A stretch of DNA of 38,143 bases. Origin: Pseudomonadota bacterium. GTDB lineage: Bacteria > Pseudomonadota > Gammaproteobacteria > Acidiferrobacterales > Acidiferrobacteraceae. A program made the position numbers and the translations under genes. Under the pieces are notes generated by a model. The model saw only the letters and a program-made list of their open reading frames with translations, did no database searches and had not been told where the DNA came from. Location of the stretch: positions 1 to 38,143 of the forward strand of contig JAJYRD010000054.1 of the NCBI GenBank assembly GCA_021794275.1, written 5' to 3'. This document shows positions 15,025-29,870 of the stretch, piece by piece. Each line of letters begins with the position of its first letter. Positions within the stretch are counted from its first letter, which is position 1.

Positions 15025-15055
15025 GCGGGAGCGGCGAAGAGCGGCTCCCGCTTTT
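15025..15055 (+). terminator. Hairpin with T run between dapB and carA
   Basis: GCGGGAGC (15025-15032) and GCTCCCGC (15044-15051) form a perfect 8-bp stem with an 11-base loop, followed by TTTTGT. It can end dapB transcripts. A possible promoter just upstream would put it in the carA leader instead. Confidence 0.7.
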
Positions 15056-15083
15056 GTATGTAAACCCTGAGGCGGGAGGTACC

Positions 15084-16216
15084 GTGGCGCAACCGGCATT
15101 GCTTGCTCTCGCCGACGGCACTGTGTTCGTCGGCGAGTCCATCGGGGCGGCCGGGGCTTCCCAGGGCGAGCTCGTCTTCAACACCGCCATGACCGGCTAC
15201 CAGGAGATCCTCTCGGATCCTTCGTACGCCAGCCAGATCGTTACGCTCACTTATCCCCATATCGGCAATACCGGCGTAAATGCCGAAGATATGGAGGCGT
15301 CACGCGTTCATGCCGCAGGCCTCGTCGTCCGGGACGCCCCGAGCCACTTCAGCAATTTTCGCGCTAATGGGGACCTAGGGGCCTTTCTTCGGGGCCACGG
15401 CGTGGTGGCCATCGCCGGAGTCGATACGCGCGCGCTCACGCGCCGGTTACGCGAGCACGGTGCCCAGAATGCGGCCCTGGTGGCAGGGGATATGGCGCAG
15501 GATCGGGCGGCGGCCGTCGCCCTGGCGCGTGCCTTCCCGGGGCTCGACGGCTTGGATCTCGCTCGGGTTGTGTCGACCTCGAAGCCCTATACCTGGGAAG
15601 AGGGGCTTTGGGAGGTGTCGCCCCGGGCGCCGCAGTACCATGTCGTGGCCTACGATTATGGGATCAAGCGCAATATCCTGCGTAGCTTGGTAGATGTGGG
15701 GTGTCGCGTGACGGTGGTGCCGGCGCGGACCACGGCCGTGGATGTGCTGGCCATGAAGCCTGACGGTGTATTTCTCTCCAACGGGCCCGGCGATCCGAAG
15801 GCCTGTGATTACGCCATCAAGGCCGCGCAGGAGTTCATCGAGTCGGGCGTACCGCTCTTTGGGATCTGTCTTGGCCACCAGCTGCTCGGGCTTGCCGCGG
15901 GCGGGCGTACGGTGAAGATGAAGTTCGGCCATCACGGAGCCAATCACCCGGTCCTTGACGTGGACTCGGGGCGTGTCTTCATCACGAGCCAGAACCACGG
16001 CTTTGCGGTCGATGAGTCAAGCCTACCCTCGGGCCTGCGTGTGACGCACCGCTCGCTCTTCGATGGCTCGATCCAGGGAATTGCATTCGTCGATCGGCCG
16101 GTATTCTCTTTTCAGGGGCACCCCGAGGCGAGCCCGGGACCGCATGATGTTTCGCCCCTGTTTTTGCAGTTCGCGGCGCTGATGGATGCGGCGCGCGACG
16201 GGGTTCCGAGGTCCTG

Positions 16217-16217
<1 letters not shown>
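15084..16217 (+). CDS. carA: Carbamoyl-phosphate synthase small subunit
   Basis: CarA is the glutaminase subunit, which feeds ammonia to CarB for carbamoyl phosphate, the precursor of pyrimidines and arginine. The 377-residue product has the N-terminal domain ([31 protein letters not shown]) and a class I glutamine amidotransferase domain. The nucleophile Cys is at about residue 262 in [10 protein letters not shown], and the catalytic His-Glu lies in [15 protein letters not shown]. The start is GTG 15084, five or fewer bases after GGGAGGT. It overlaps carB by one base (TGATG). Confidence 0.97.
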
Positions 16218-19451
<3,234 letters not shown>

Positions 19452-19459
<8 letters not shown>

Positions 19460-19928
19460 GGTTCCTCTCACGGTAAGCGGCGCCGAGAAGCTGAAGCAGG
19501 AGCTCCATCGCCTGAAGACCGTGGAGCGGCCGCGTATCATTCAGGCGATCGCGGAAGCTCGGGCGCACGGTGATTTATCGGAAAACGCCGAATATCACGC
19601 CGCCAAGGAACAGCAGAGTTTTATCGAAGGCCGGATCAGCGAGGTCGAGGCCAAGCTCGGGAACGCCCAGGTCATCGATCCGTTGACCGTAAACGCGGGT
19701 GGCCGCATCGTGTTTGGCGCGACCGTCGATCTGTTCGAGGAAGACGGGCAGCGCGAGGTGACCTACCAGATCGTCGGCGATGACGAGGCTGATATTCAAG
19801 AGGGGAAGATATCGATCAGCTCCCCCATCGCGCGCGCCTTGATTGGTAAGGAAGGCGGGGATGTTGTGGAGGTCATGGTCCCTGACGGGACCCGCCAATA
19901 TGAAATCCTGGGCATCCGCTACGTCTGA
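19452..19928 (+). CDS. greA: Transcription elongation factor GreA
   Basis: GreA rescues backtracked RNA polymerase by stimulating transcript cleavage. The 158-residue product has the N-terminal coiled coil ([38 protein letters not shown] with the catalytic acidic D-x-x-E tip) and the C-terminal FKBP-like domain ([32 protein letters not shown]). The ATG at 19452 overlaps the carB end by 8 bp and is preceded by AAGGAG with good spacing. The order carB-greA is common in gammaproteobacteria. Confidence 0.97.
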
Positions 19929-19941
19929 GGGGCGGTCCTCC

Positions 19942-20343
19942 GTGCCCGGCGTGGCGCGGGTGGCCGCCGTGCTTTGGATGGGTAGCCTCTGGACCACGGC
20001 CTGCGTGGTCCCGCTCTTATTCTGGCGGCTCCCGCAGGCGGTCGCCGGGGCGCTTGCGGGCGATCTATTCGCTGCAGGCCAGGGCCTCGGGCTCATCCTG
20101 GGTGGGGTAGTCGCGCAGGCGGTGGCTCCCGGCCGCTATCGGCGCCTGGCCCAGGTCGCCTGGGCCTTCGATGGCGTCTTTGCGCTCCTTATCCTGCCGG
20201 TCATGGCCTATCTGCGTAACACACCCCAATTCGGCCCCCAGAGCCCCACCTGGAGCCTCTTCATGGCTTTGCACGCCGTTTCTACCACAATCTACTTGAT
20301 CGAAGGTGTCCTGGGTCTCGTGGTCGTGGCCCGCGCCCTTTAG
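19942..20343 (+). CDS. DUF4149-like integral membrane protein
   Basis: A small hydrophobic protein of about 133 residues with four probable membrane segments. The first, AAVLWMGSLWTTACVVPLLF, and the FDGVFALLILPVMAYLRNT and STTIYLIEGVLGLVVVA segments resemble DUF4149 proteins, often encoded between greA and rlmE/ftsH in gammaproteobacteria. Function is unknown. Start choice is uncertain: GTG 19942, with GAGGGG about ten bases upstream, or GTG 19951. No yhbY, which often occupies this place, is present. Confidence 0.7.
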   Translation: MPGVARVAAVLWMGSLWTTACVVPLLFWRLPQAVAGALAGDLFAAGQGLGLILGGVVAQAVAPGRYRRLAQVAWAFDGVFALLILPVMAYLRNTPQFGPQSPTWSLFMALHAVSTTIYLIEGVLGLVVVARAL

Positions 20344-20360
20344 GCCAAAGAGTAAAGACG

Positions 20361-20987
20361 ATGGCACGCAACCGGTGGATGGATGAGCATTTCGCCGATC
20401 CCTACGTGAGACGCGCCCAGACAGAGGGCTATCGCTCGCGGGCGGCCTATAAGCTCATGGAGATCGACGCCCGGGACCGCCTCATACGCTCCGACAGTGT
20501 GATCGTCGATCTGGGCTCTGCCCCGGGGGGCTTCTCTCAGTACGCGGCTCGTAGGCTCGGGCCCGCCGGTCGTCTGGTGGCAGTCGACGTCTTACCCATG
20601 GATCCCTTGCCCGGCGTGACGTTTATTCAGGGCGACTTTACTGAGCCCGAATGCTATGAACAGGTCCAGCTGGCGCTTGGGGACCGTGTGGACCTTGTAA
20701 TTTCCGATATGGCCCCCAATATGAGCGGTGTGGGCGTATCGGATCAGGCCCGGGCCGTTGGGCTTGCCGAGATTGCCCTGGATTTTGCCGTCTCATGCTT
20801 GACCGGGGACGGCAGTTGTCTTATTAAGGTCTTTCAGGGTGCCGGATTTACGGAGCTTTTAGCCGACATGCGGCGCCGCTTTCAACGGGTGGCTACGCGC
20901 AAACCGCCGGCGTCGCGCCCCCGTAGCCCCGAGGTCTACCTCCTCGGTACCGGGTTACGGCCTGTTGTGTCGGGACCGGAGTCGTAG
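20361..20987 (+). CDS. rlmE: 23S rRNA (uridine-2'-O-)-methyltransferase RlmE (FtsJ)
   Basis: RlmE methylates U2552 of 23S rRNA, a heat-shock-linked maturation step of the 50S subunit. The 208-residue product has the SAM-binding motif VDLGSAPGGFSQYAA and the catalytic tetrad K31, D116 (ISDMAPNMSG), K156 (LIKVFQG) and E191 (SPEVYLLG). The ATG is at 20361. It lies directly before ftsH, as in E. coli, where both belong to the sigma32 regulon. No clear sigma32 promoter is seen here. Confidence 0.97.
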   Translation: MARNRWMDEHFADPYVRRAQTEGYRSRAAYKLMEIDARDRLIRSDSVIVDLGSAPGGFSQYAARRLGPAGRLVAVDVLPMDPLPGVTFIQGDFTEPECYEQVQLALGDRVDLVISDMAPNMSGVGVSDQARAVGLAEIALDFAVSCLTGDGSCLIKVFQGAGFTELLADMRRRFQRVATRKPPASRPRSPEVYLLGTGLRPVVSGPES

Positions 20988-21032
20988 GAGAATGGCGGCA
21001 GGCGCGTCTTTTGGGGCGCACGAGGTCACACC

Positions 21033-22946
<1,914 letters not shown>

Positions 22947-22953
22947 TATCGCG

Positions 22954-23802
22954 ATGGGCGAGGCGCGTAAGGCCGCGGCGTCCTGGCTGCGGCCCGATGG
23001 CCGAGTCGCCATCATGGGTATCTTGAACGTGACTCCCGATTCCTTTTCGGACGGGGGTCTTTTTTTGGCTCGCGATAAGGCGCTCAAGCATGTCGAGGCC
23101 TTGGTCGGTGCGGGAGCGGATATCATCGATGTCGGCGGGGAGTCGACCCGCCCGGCCGCAACCCCCGTGGGTGCCGAAGAGGAGTGCGAGCGTGTCATCC
23201 CCATCCTGGAGGCGCTACGCGGCCGGCTCGCCGTGGCGCTTTCGGTGGATACCTCTGAGCCTTTGGTCATGGCCGAGGCGGTCGCGGCAGGGGCCTCGCT
23301 GATCAATGATGTCCGTGCCTTGACGAGGCCTGGAGCCCTGGATATGGCGGCGAGTCTCGGCGTACCGGTTTGTCTGATGCATGAGCCGGGCGGTTCATCC
23401 ATGATGGGTGCGCGCACCGTCCCGGGGGACATCGTGGACGAGGTGAAGACCTATCTTGCCCGGCGTCTGGAGGCGGCGCGGTCGGCCGGTATCGCGGATG
23501 ATCATATCATCGTCGACCCGGGCTTTGGTTTTGGCAAGGATCTGGCAGAGAACCGCAGTCTCTTACGCCGGTTGCCGGAGATTGTGGCGCTTGCGCCGGT
23601 ACTGGTCGGTGTGTCGCGTAAAAGGTTGACGGGGGAGCCCTGGGGCTTGCCCGTCGGCGGCCGGCTTCAGACGAGTATCGCGCTGGCGTTAGCCGCGATC
23701 CAGGGCGGCGCAAGGGTGGTCCGTGTGCATGATGTGCGCGAGACGCGGGAAGCGGTGCGTGCATGGGAATGGGTGTTCGAACCTAAGGAGTGGGTAGCGT
23801 GA
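22954..23802 (+). CDS. folP: Dihydropteroate synthase
   Basis: FolP condenses p-aminobenzoate with the pterin diphosphate in folate synthesis and is the sulfonamide target. The 282-residue TIM-barrel protein has all family motifs: [68 protein letters not shown], and a C-terminal [14 protein letters not shown]. The ATG is 22954, 7 bp after the ftsH stop. It overlaps glmM by 4 bp. ftsH-folP-glmM is the E. coli order. Confidence 0.97.
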   Translation: MGEARKAAASWLRPDGRVAIMGILNVTPDSFSDGGLFLARDKALKHVEALVGAGADIIDVGGESTRPAATPVGAEEECERVIPILEALRGRLAVALSVDTSEPLVMAEAVAAGASLINDVRALTRPGALDMAASLGVPVCLMHEPGGSSMMGARTVPGDIVDEVKTYLARRLEAARSAGIADDHIIVDPGFGFGKDLAENRSLLRRLPEIVALAPVLVGVSRKRLTGEPWGLPVGGRLQTSIALALAAIQGGARVVRVHDVRETREAVRAWEWVFEPKEWVA

Positions 23803-25166
23803 AACGTCAGTATTTTGGTACGGACGGCATGCGGGGACGAGTCGGCGAGGAGCCGATTACGCCCGAGACCGTCTTGAAATTGGGTTGGGCCGCCGGGCGC
23901 GTACTCTTGGCGAAGGGTGATGACCGCGGTAGCGTCCTGATTGGGAAAGATACGCGAATCTCGGGATATCTGCTCGAGTCCGCGCTTGAGGCGGGTCTTT
24001 CGGCGGCAGGCGCCGACATACGTTTGATCGGCCCGATGCCCACGCCCGGCATCGCCTATCTGACGCGCACCGCGCGCGCGCAGGCAGGGATCGTCATCAG
24101 TGCCTCACACAACCCCTACGAAGACAATGGAATAAAGTTCTTCTCGTCGCTTGGCACCAAGTTGCCCGATGAAGTCGAATGCGCGATAGAGGCCATGATG
24201 CGCAAACCCATGCGCACGGTGCCATCGGCCGAGCTTGGGAAGGTGCGCCGTTTCCCGGACGCGGCCGGCCGTTATATCGAGTTTTGCAAGAGCACCTTCC
24301 CTTATCGCCTTGGGCTTGAGGGTCTGAAGATCGTGGTCGACTGCGCCCACGGCGCCGCCTATCAGATCGCCCCCCATGTCTTCGGCGAACTCGGGGCGGA
24401 TGTCGTGCCAATCGGCAATGCGCCGGACGGGTTCAATATCAACCGCGCCTGCGGGTCGACGTGCCCGGAGACGCTGCGGCAGGCCGTCTTGGCGGCCCAC
24501 GCCGACCTCGGTATCGCCCTTGATGGCGACGGCGACCGCGTGATCATGGTTGACCGACGCGGTAATACGGTCGACGGAGATCGCATTCTGTACATCATCG
24601 CCGCCCACCGGAAGCGTTCAGGTGTCCCGGTGCCGGGTGTGGCGGGTACCCTTATGAGTAACGTGGGCCTCGAGCATGCCTTGACGCGGATAAACGTGCC
24701 CTTCGGGCGCGCCGCAGTGGGCGACCGCTACGTGATGGCCCTGTTGGCGGAACAGGGATGGGATCTGGGTGGAGAGGCGTCGGGGCACGTGATCTGTCTC
24801 GATAAGAGCACGACCGGAGACGGCGTCATCGCTGCCTTGCAGGTGCTCGCTGCGATGCGTGAATCCGAACGCAGCCTTGCGGAACTGGCCGAAGGGATGC
24901 ACGTTTACCCGCAGACGCTCGTGAACGTCACGTTGAGTCGCGGGGTCTCGGCGCGCGAGGTGGTAGGGACTCCTGAGGTCGTCGCCATCCTTCACGAGGT
25001 TGAGCGTCTTCTGGGGAATGCCGGTCGGGTAGTCTTGCGGCCATCTGGCACCGAGCCCGTTGTGCGCGTCATGGTCGAGGCGGCCGATGCTCAGACCGTG
25101 GCCGACCTCACAGAACAGCTCGCCGCCGCTGTCACCAAAGCGGCCGCCGGGGCGGCGGTCGCCTGA
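23799..25166 (+). CDS. glmM: Phosphoglucosamine mutase
   Basis: GlmM interconverts glucosamine-6-P and glucosamine-1-P on the way to UDP-GlcNAc for cell wall and LPS. The 455-residue product has [12 protein letters not shown] at the start, the active-site serine at about 103 in [16 protein letters not shown], the metal loop [10 protein letters not shown], the sugar loop GGEASGHVI, and the phosphate-binding [12 protein letters not shown] near the end. The start is GTG 23799, eight bases after AAGGAG and overlapping the folP stop (GTGA). GTG 23790 is in frame but lies on the ribosome-binding site. Confidence 0.97.
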   Translation: MKRQYFGTDGMRGRVGEEPITPETVLKLGWAAGRVLLAKGDDRGSVLIGKDTRISGYLLESALEAGLSAAGADIRLIGPMPTPGIAYLTRTARAQAGIVISASHNPYEDNGIKFFSSLGTKLPDEVECAIEAMMRKPMRTVPSAELGKVRRFPDAAGRYIEFCKSTFPYRLGLEGLKIVVDCAHGAAYQIAPHVFGELGADVVPIGNAPDGFNINRACGSTCPETLRQAVLAAHADLGIALDGDGDRVIMVDRRGNTVDGDRILYIIAAHRKRSGVPVPGVAGTLMSNVGLEHALTRINVPFGRAAVGDRYVMALLAEQGWDLGGEASGHVICLDKSTTGDGVIAALQVLAAMRESERSLAELAEGMHVYPQTLVNVTLSRGVSAREVVGTPEVVAILHEVERLLGNAGRVVLRPSGTEPVVRVMVEAADAQTVADLTEQLAAAVTKAAAGAAVA

Positions 25167-25222
25167 CGTCAGTAAGTTGTACGCGGCGCGAAACGAGAGT
25201 CGGATTTTTCCGGGCCCGAAAA

Positions 25223-25251
25223 TTGCTTTCCACCGGGCTTGCCGGTAACAT
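25223..25251 (+). promoter_or_regulatory. Candidate sigma70 promoter of tpiA
   Basis: TTGCTT (25223-25228) and TAACAT (25246-25251) are separated by 17 bp. They lie in the 117-bp gap between glmM and tpiA. Confidence 0.5.
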
Positions 25252-25283
25252 CTGCGCGCGTTTCAGAAGAATGTGGGGGGGCC

Positions 25284-26045
25284 ATGCGGCAGCCGTTGGT
25301 GATGGGTAACTGGAAGATGAATGGCCGCCGCTCCATGGTCGAGAACTTGCTGAAGGCCGTCATGATCGACGTCGGCGATCTGGCCGGGGTCGACATCGCC
25401 GTATGCCCCCCTTATCCGTACCTGGGCTTGGTAACGGATAGGCTCGCAGTGAACGGTATCGTAGCCTGCGGGGCCCAAGACGTGAGCGCCTATACGGACG
25501 GGGCCTACACGGGCGAAGTGTCGGCCGAGATGGCGCGCGATGTCGGTTGTCGATTTGCTATCATAGGGCACTCGGAGCGTCGGACCCTGTTTGGGGAGAC
25601 CGATGAGGTGGTGGCCCAGAAGTTCGCGCGCGCGGTTGCCGCCGATCTGACGCCGGTCCTATGCGTGGGGGAGACGGCAGCGGATCGCGATGCCGGACGT
25701 ACGCAGGAAGTCGTTCTTCGGCAGCTTTCCGCAGTCTTCAAGGAATGCGGAAGCGGCGCCTTTACGCGCGCCGTGGTCGCCTATGAGCCAGTCTGGGCGA
25801 TCGGCAGCGGGCGGGCTGCGAGCCCTGAAGAGGCGCAAAAGGTTCACCGGTTCATCCGGGATGTCGTCGCACAGAAAAGTGCTCAGGCGGCAGCGCACCT
25901 ACGCATATTGTATGGTGGTAGCGTCAAGGCGCAGAATGCGCGCGAACTATTCGGACAGGACGATATAGATGGCGGCCTGATAGGGGGCGCATCGCTTGCA
26001 GGCGCCGACTTCGTCGGTATTTGTCGGGCGGCATGCATCGGGTAA
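25284..26045 (+). CDS. tpiA: Triose-phosphate isomerase
   Basis: TpiA interconverts dihydroxyacetone phosphate and glyceraldehyde-3-phosphate. The 253-residue barrel keeps every catalytic residue: K11 in GNWKMNG, H96 in AIIGHSERR, and E168 in [12 protein letters not shown], plus the phosphate-binding ILYGGSVK and [11 protein letters not shown]. The ATG at 25284 follows a G-rich ribosome-binding site. It has its own candidate promoter and is followed by secG 10 bp later. Confidence 0.98.
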   Translation: MRQPLVMGNWKMNGRRSMVENLLKAVMIDVGDLAGVDIAVCPPYPYLGLVTDRLAVNGIVACGAQDVSAYTDGAYTGEVSAEMARDVGCRFAIIGHSERRTLFGETDEVVAQKFARAVAADLTPVLCVGETAADRDAGRTQEVVLRQLSAVFKECGSGAFTRAVVAYEPVWAIGSGRAASPEEAQKVHRFIRDVVAQKSAQAAAHLRILYGGSVKAQNARELFGQDDIDGGLIGGASLAGADFVGICRAACIG

Positions 26046-26055
26046 GAAGGGCATC

Positions 26056-26430
26056 ATGACGGTTTTTTTGGTGGTCCTACAGGTCTTGGTTGCGCTCGCG
26101 CTGATCGGCGTCGTGCTGCTGCAGCACGGCAAGGGGGCGGATATGGGGGCCTCTTTCGGCGGTGGATCGTCGCAGACCTTGTTTGGGGCGCGGGGTTCGG
26201 CGACTTTCTTGAGTCGTATGACCGCCGTGCTCGCGACCCTGTTTTTCGTAACGAGTTTAGGGCTTGCCTATCTTTCGGCGCACCCGCGTTCTTTGCGAAG
26301 TGTGACTGAGATCGTGAAGCCTGCGGCCCCGGCCGCGCCGGTACCGCAAACCAAGCCTGCGGCCCCGGCTGCGCCGGTACCGCAATCCCCGTCCACTGTC
26401 CCGGGCATACCGGGCCACAAGGCCCCTTAG
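26056..26430 (+). CDS. secG: Preprotein translocase subunit SecG
   Basis: SecG is the small auxiliary subunit of the SecYEG channel. The 124-residue product has two membrane helices (residues 3-22 and about 55-75) around the family loop [28 protein letters not shown] (family core, seen as [10 protein letters not shown] and SQTLFG). The C-terminal tail is Pro/Ala-rich and contains two copies of a 12-residue repeat, [11 protein letters not shown] plus T or S. The ATG at 26056 is preceded by AAGAAGGG. tRNA-Leu follows, as in E. coli and relatives. Confidence 0.93.
   Translation: MTVFLVVLQVLVALALIGVVLLQHGKGADMGASFGGGSSQTLFGARGSATFLSRMTAVLATLFFVTSLGLAYLSAHPRSLRSVTEIVKPAAPAAPVPQTKPAAPAAPVPQSPSTVPGIPGHKAP
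26317..26385 (+). repeat. Tandem 36-bp repeat in secG
   Basis: Two copies of a 33-base unit at 26317-26349 and 26353-26385 differ at one base, giving a 36-bp period. They encode [11 protein letters not shown] twice in the SecG tail. Confidence 0.85.
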
Positions 26431-26467
26431 TGCGGGGTCTTGAAAACGACGGGATAGAGTCGAGTTC

Positions 26468-26552
26468 GCCGAAGTGGTGGAATTGGTAGACACGCCGTCT
26501 TGAGGGGGCGGTGGCGCAAGCTGTGCGGGTTCGAGTCCCGCCTTCGGCACCA
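26468..26552 (+). tRNA. tRNA-Leu (anticodon GAG)
   Basis: The 85-nt gene has the acceptor stem GCCGAAG paired with CTTCGGC, an encoded CCA (26550-26552), a long class II variable arm and a T arm with GGGTTCGAGTCCC. The anticodon stem CCGTC (26495-26499) pairs with GGCGG (26507-26511). The loop TTGAGGG gives anticodon GAG at 26502-26504, reading CUC and CUU. It lies between secG and nuoA. Confidence 0.97.
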
Positions 26553-26628
26553 GATTTTCCTCCAGCCAACCTCTCTCGAGGGCGGCTAACCGCTTGAAAT
26601 AGAATAAAACTATGGGGTGCGCGATCGC

Positions 26629-26658
26629 TTGACTTGCGCGCGCAGGGGTGTCTAGACT
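26629..26658 (+). promoter_or_regulatory. Sigma70 promoter of the nuo operon
   Basis: TTGACT (26629-26634) and TAGACT (26653-26658) are 18 bp apart, in the 158-bp gap between tRNA-Leu and nuoA. A start near 26665 would leave a leader of about 46 bases. Confidence 0.65.
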
Positions 26659-26710
26659 AACCAACCCGGCGGCTTTCGGCCACGCCCGAGGTCCATCTCG
26701 AGGAAAGCGG

Positions 26711-27067
26711 ATGTTACAAAATTATCTGCCTATTCTGATATTCATAGGCGTCGGCGTCGTGGTCGGCGTCTTGCCGATGGCTCTAGGTCGCCTTCTCGCT
26801 CCTTACCGTCCCGATTCTGCGAAGCTCTCGCCCTACGAGTGTGGCTTCGAAGCCTTCGAGGATTCGCGCATGAAGTTTGATGTGCGTTACTACCTCGTCG
26901 CTATTCTGTTCATCGTCTTCGATCTGGAAATCGCGTTTTTGTTCCCCTGGGCAGTGGCCCTGAAGCAGATCGGGCGCGCCGGGTTTCTGGCCATGGTCTT
27001 ATTCCTGGGAATTCTGGTTGTGGGATTTGTCTATGAGTGGATGAAAGGGGCGCTCGAGTGGGAGTAG
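26711..27067 (+). CDS. nuoA: NADH-quinone oxidoreductase subunit A
   Basis: NuoA is a small membrane subunit of complex I next to the quinone site. The 118-residue product has three helices (about 5-25, 62-80 and 88-108) and the conserved loop [27 protein letters not shown] (core YECGFE at about 38-43). It continues with [12 protein letters not shown]. The ATG at 26711 is preceded by GAGGAAAG. It is the first gene of the operon and overlaps nuoB by 10 bp. Confidence 0.97.
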   Translation: MLQNYLPILIFIGVGVVVGVLPMALGRLLAPYRPDSAKLSPYECGFEAFEDSRMKFDVRYYLVAILFIVFDLEIAFLFPWAVALKQIGRAGFLAMVLFLGILVVGFVYEWMKGALEWE

Positions 27068-27534
27068 AAGGCATTCTCGACAAGGGGTGGGTCGTCACAT
27101 CCGCAGACAAGGTGATCAATTGGACGCGGACCGGATCGCTTTGGCCCATGACCTTCGGGCTCGCCTGTTGCGCGGTTGAGATGATGCACGCGGGCGCCGC
27201 TCGGTATGATTTGGATCGGTTCGGTGTGGTGTTTCGGCCAAGTCCGCGGCAGTCGGACGTGATGATCGTGGCGGGCACCCTAGTCAATAAGATGGCCCCG
27301 GCCTTGCGCAAGGTCTATGACCAGATGGCGGAGCCACGCTGGGTCATTTCGATGGGGTCCTGCGCTAATGGAGGCGGGTACTATCACTACTCATATGCCG
27401 TGGTGCGCGGTTGCGACCGGATCGTGCCGGTGGACGTCTATGTTCCCGGGTGCCCGCCCACAGCCGAAGCCCTGCTCTACGGGGTCATTCAGCTTCAAAA
27501 CAAAATTCGACGCACGAACACGATCGCGCGCTGA
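27058..27534 (+). CDS. nuoB: NADH-quinone oxidoreductase subunit B
   Basis: NuoB carries cluster N2, the last iron-sulfur cluster before quinone. The 158-residue product has the ligands C37-C38 ([10 protein letters not shown]), C102 (MGSCANGGG) and C132 (VPGCPPTAE). The start is GTG 27058, inside the end of nuoA, giving [12 protein letters not shown], the normal N-terminus. Confidence 0.98.
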   Translation: MGVEGILDKGWVVTSADKVINWTRTGSLWPMTFGLACCAVEMMHAGAARYDLDRFGVVFRPSPRQSDVMIVAGTLVNKMAPALRKVYDQMAEPRWVISMGSCANGGGYYHYSYAVVRGCDRIVPVDVYVPGCPPTAEALLYGVIQLQNKIRRTNTIAR

Positions 27535-27559
27535 ACCCGACATAAGGCTCCTTTAAGTC

Positions 27560-28156
27560 ATGACCACGCAAGAGGCCTTCCTCGACTACGCCCAAAAAAC
27601 CTTCGCAAGTGCGCTTGCCTCGATTAAGGTGGAGCACGGCGAGGTGACATTCGAGGTGTTGCGGGAACAGTGGCTTTCAACCTGCCATACCTTGCGCGAT
27701 GAGCCTGCGTTCCGTTTCGAGCAGCTTATCGATCTTTGCGGCGTGGATTATCTGACTTATGGGGAAAGGGAACGGCACGGGCCCCGGTTCGCGGTTGTGG
27801 CGCACCTTCTGTCGCTCGCTCACAACCAGCGCTTGAGGGTTCGGGCATTCCTCGACGACGAGCAGCCGTCGATCGCTTCCTTGACGGGCGTCTGGAATTC
27901 CGCCGATTGGTATGAGCGCGAGGCCTTCGATCTGTTCGGTTTCATCTTCGAGGGCCACAAGGACCTGCGTCGCCTGCTGACGGACTACGGGTTCGTAGGT
28001 CACCCTTTTCGGAAGGACTTTCCGATATCGGGGCGCGTGGAGATGCGGTACGACCCCGAAAAGCGACGCGTTGTGTACGAACCTGTCAGCATAGAACCGC
28101 GCGTGCTCGTGCCGCGCGTGATCCGAGAGGAGGGCTACGGTGGCAGAGATTCGTAA
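27560..28156 (+). CDS. nuoC: NADH-quinone oxidoreductase subunit C
   Basis: NuoC is the 30-kDa subunit of the hydrophilic arm. The 198-residue product has [15 protein letters not shown], the signature [29 protein letters not shown] (core [17 protein letters not shown]), and a C-terminal tail VIREEG. It is not fused to NuoD, unlike E. coli. The ATG at 27560 has a poor ribosome-binding site. It overlaps nuoD by 17 bp. Confidence 0.97.
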   Translation: MTTQEAFLDYAQKTFASALASIKVEHGEVTFEVLREQWLSTCHTLRDEPAFRFEQLIDLCGVDYLTYGERERHGPRFAVVAHLLSLAHNQRLRVRAFLDDEQPSIASLTGVWNSADWYEREAFDLFGFIFEGHKDLRRLLTDYGFVGHPFRKDFPISGRVEMRYDPEKRRVVYEPVSIEPRVLVPRVIREEGYGGRDS

Positions 28157-29393
28157 TTACACGATGAACTTCGGGCCGCAGCATCCGGCGGCCCATGGCG
28201 TGCTGCGGCTCGTTCTTGAACTCGATGGCGAGGTTATCGAGCGCGCGGACCCGCATATCGGGCTTCTCCATCGCGCGACCGAGAAGCTTGCCGAAACCAA
28301 GCCCTACAATCAGTCCATCCCCTACATGGACCGGCTCGATTACGTCTCCATGATGGCCAATGAGCATGCCTACGTCATGGCCTTGGAGAAACTTCTTAAG
28401 GTCGAGGTGCCGATTAGGGCGCAGTATATCCGCGTGATGTTCGACGAGCTCACGCGAATATTGAACCACTTGCTTTGGCTCGGCGCGCACGCGCTCGACA
28501 TCGGCGCGATGACGGTTTTCCTCTATGCCTTCCGCGAGCGCGAGGACCTGATGGACGCCTACGAGGCCGTGTCGGGGGCGCGCATGCACGCCACTTATTA
28601 CAGGGTCGGCGGGGTCTACCGCGATCTGCCCGATAGCATGCCCCGCTACAGCGTGTCGCGTTGGCACGACGACAAGGACGTGGCGCGAATGAACGCTAAT
28701 CGGGAGGGGAGTCTCCTCGATTTCCTCGCCGATTTTTGCAGGCGGTTCCCGGGCTACGTGGATGACTACGAGACCTTACTCACCGATAACCGCATTTGGA
28801 AGCAGAGGACCGTGGGCATTGGTGTTGTGAGCCCCGAGCGGGCCTTGCAGCTCGGCTTTACGGGTCCCATGCTGAGGGGCTCTGGCATCGAGTGGGATCT
28901 GCGCAAGAAGCAGCCCTACGAGGTCTACGACAGGCTCGATTTCGATATACCGGTCGGGGTCCACGGGGATTGCTATGACCGCTACCTCGTGCGCGTCGAG
29001 GAGATGCGCCAGTCCAACCGGATCGTGGCGCAATGTATTGACTGGCTGCGCAAGAACCCGGGCCCCGTGATTGCTGATGACCATAAGTTCGTGCCGCCCT
29101 CGCGCGAGGAGATGAAGGCCGACATGGAAGCCTTGATCCATCACTTCAAGCTGTTTACCGAAGGTTACTCGGTGCCTGTGGGCGAGGCCTACGCGGCGGT
29201 CGAGCACCCCAAGGGCGAGTTCGGTATCTACCTCGTGTCGGACGGCGCCAACAAGCCGTTCCGCGTAAAGATCAGGGCACCTGGTTTTGCCCACCTCTCG
29301 GCCTTGGACGAAATGAGCCGCGGCCATATGATCGCTGATGTCGTGGCCATTATAGGGACCCAGGACATCGTCTTCGGCGAAGTGGATAGGTGA
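28140..29393 (+). CDS. nuoD: NADH-quinone oxidoreductase subunit D
   Basis: NuoD is the 49-kDa subunit that, with NuoB, forms the quinone pocket. The 417-residue product has [15 protein letters not shown] with the quinone-site [31 protein letters not shown], and the C-terminal [18 protein letters not shown] and FGEVDR end. The start is GTG 28140 after GAGAGGAGGG, inside nuoC. Confidence 0.98.
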   Translation: MAEIRNYTMNFGPQHPAAHGVLRLVLELDGEVIERADPHIGLLHRATEKLAETKPYNQSIPYMDRLDYVSMMANEHAYVMALEKLLKVEVPIRAQYIRVMFDELTRILNHLLWLGAHALDIGAMTVFLYAFREREDLMDAYEAVSGARMHATYYRVGGVYRDLPDSMPRYSVSRWHDDKDVARMNANREGSLLDFLADFCRRFPGYVDDYETLLTDNRIWKQRTVGIGVVSPERALQLGFTGPMLRGSGIEWDLRKKQPYEVYDRLDFDIPVGVHGDCYDRYLVRVEEMRQSNRIVAQCIDWLRKNPGPVIADDHKFVPPSREEMKADMEALIHHFKLFTEGYSVPVGEAYAAVEHPKGEFGIYLVSDGANKPFRVKIRAPGFAHLSALDEMSRGHMIADVVAIIGTQDIVFGEVDR

Positions 29394-29397
29394 GCGC

Positions 29398-29868
29398 ATG
29401 TTGACGAAGGAGTCGCGCGAAAAGATCGATCGGGAGATCGCCAAATATCCGCCGGAGCACAAGCAGTCGGCGGTGATGGCTGCTTTGCACATCGCCCAGG
29501 ACGAGCACGGGTGGCTTAGCGTGACGCTCATGGATCATATCGCCGAGCTGCTCGGGATGCGACCTATCCAGGTCTACGAGGTGGCGAGTTTCTACACCAT
29601 GTATGATCTGGAGCCGGTGGGACGCCATAAGGTCAGTGTCTGCACGAATATCTCCTGTCTCCTGCGTGGCAGTGACGATATCGTCGCGCATTTGAAGAAA
29701 CGGCTCGGGATCGGATTCAATGAGACGACGCCCGACGGCCGCTTCACACTGAAAGAGGTGGAGTGCCTGGCGGCGTGCGGGGGCGCGCCCATGTTTCAGA
29801 TCGGCAAGAGTTACTACGAGAATCTGACGCCCGACCGCATCGACGAGATTCTGGCGGGCCTGGAGTAA
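29398..29868 (+). CDS. nuoE: NADH-quinone oxidoreductase subunit E
   Basis: NuoE is the 24-kDa subunit with 2Fe-2S cluster N1a. The 156-residue product has the four ligands C82, C87 ([11 protein letters not shown]) and C123, C127 ([11 protein letters not shown]). It also has the helical bundle [24 protein letters not shown] at the N-terminus (core [12 protein letters not shown]) and [11 protein letters not shown]. The ATG at 29398 is 4 bp after nuoD. Confidence 0.97.
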   Translation: MLTKESREKIDREIAKYPPEHKQSAVMAALHIAQDEHGWLSVTLMDHIAELLGMRPIQVYEVASFYTMYDLEPVGRHKVSVCTNISCLLRGSDDIVAHLKKRLGIGFNETTPDGRFTLKEVECLAACGGAPMFQIGKSYYENLTPDRIDEILAGLE

Positions 29869-29870
29869 TC

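Noticed and set aside
25201-25225. Near-palindrome around CGGGCCCG after glmM
   Set aside because: Short and imperfect, without a proper T run; not strong enough for a terminator call.
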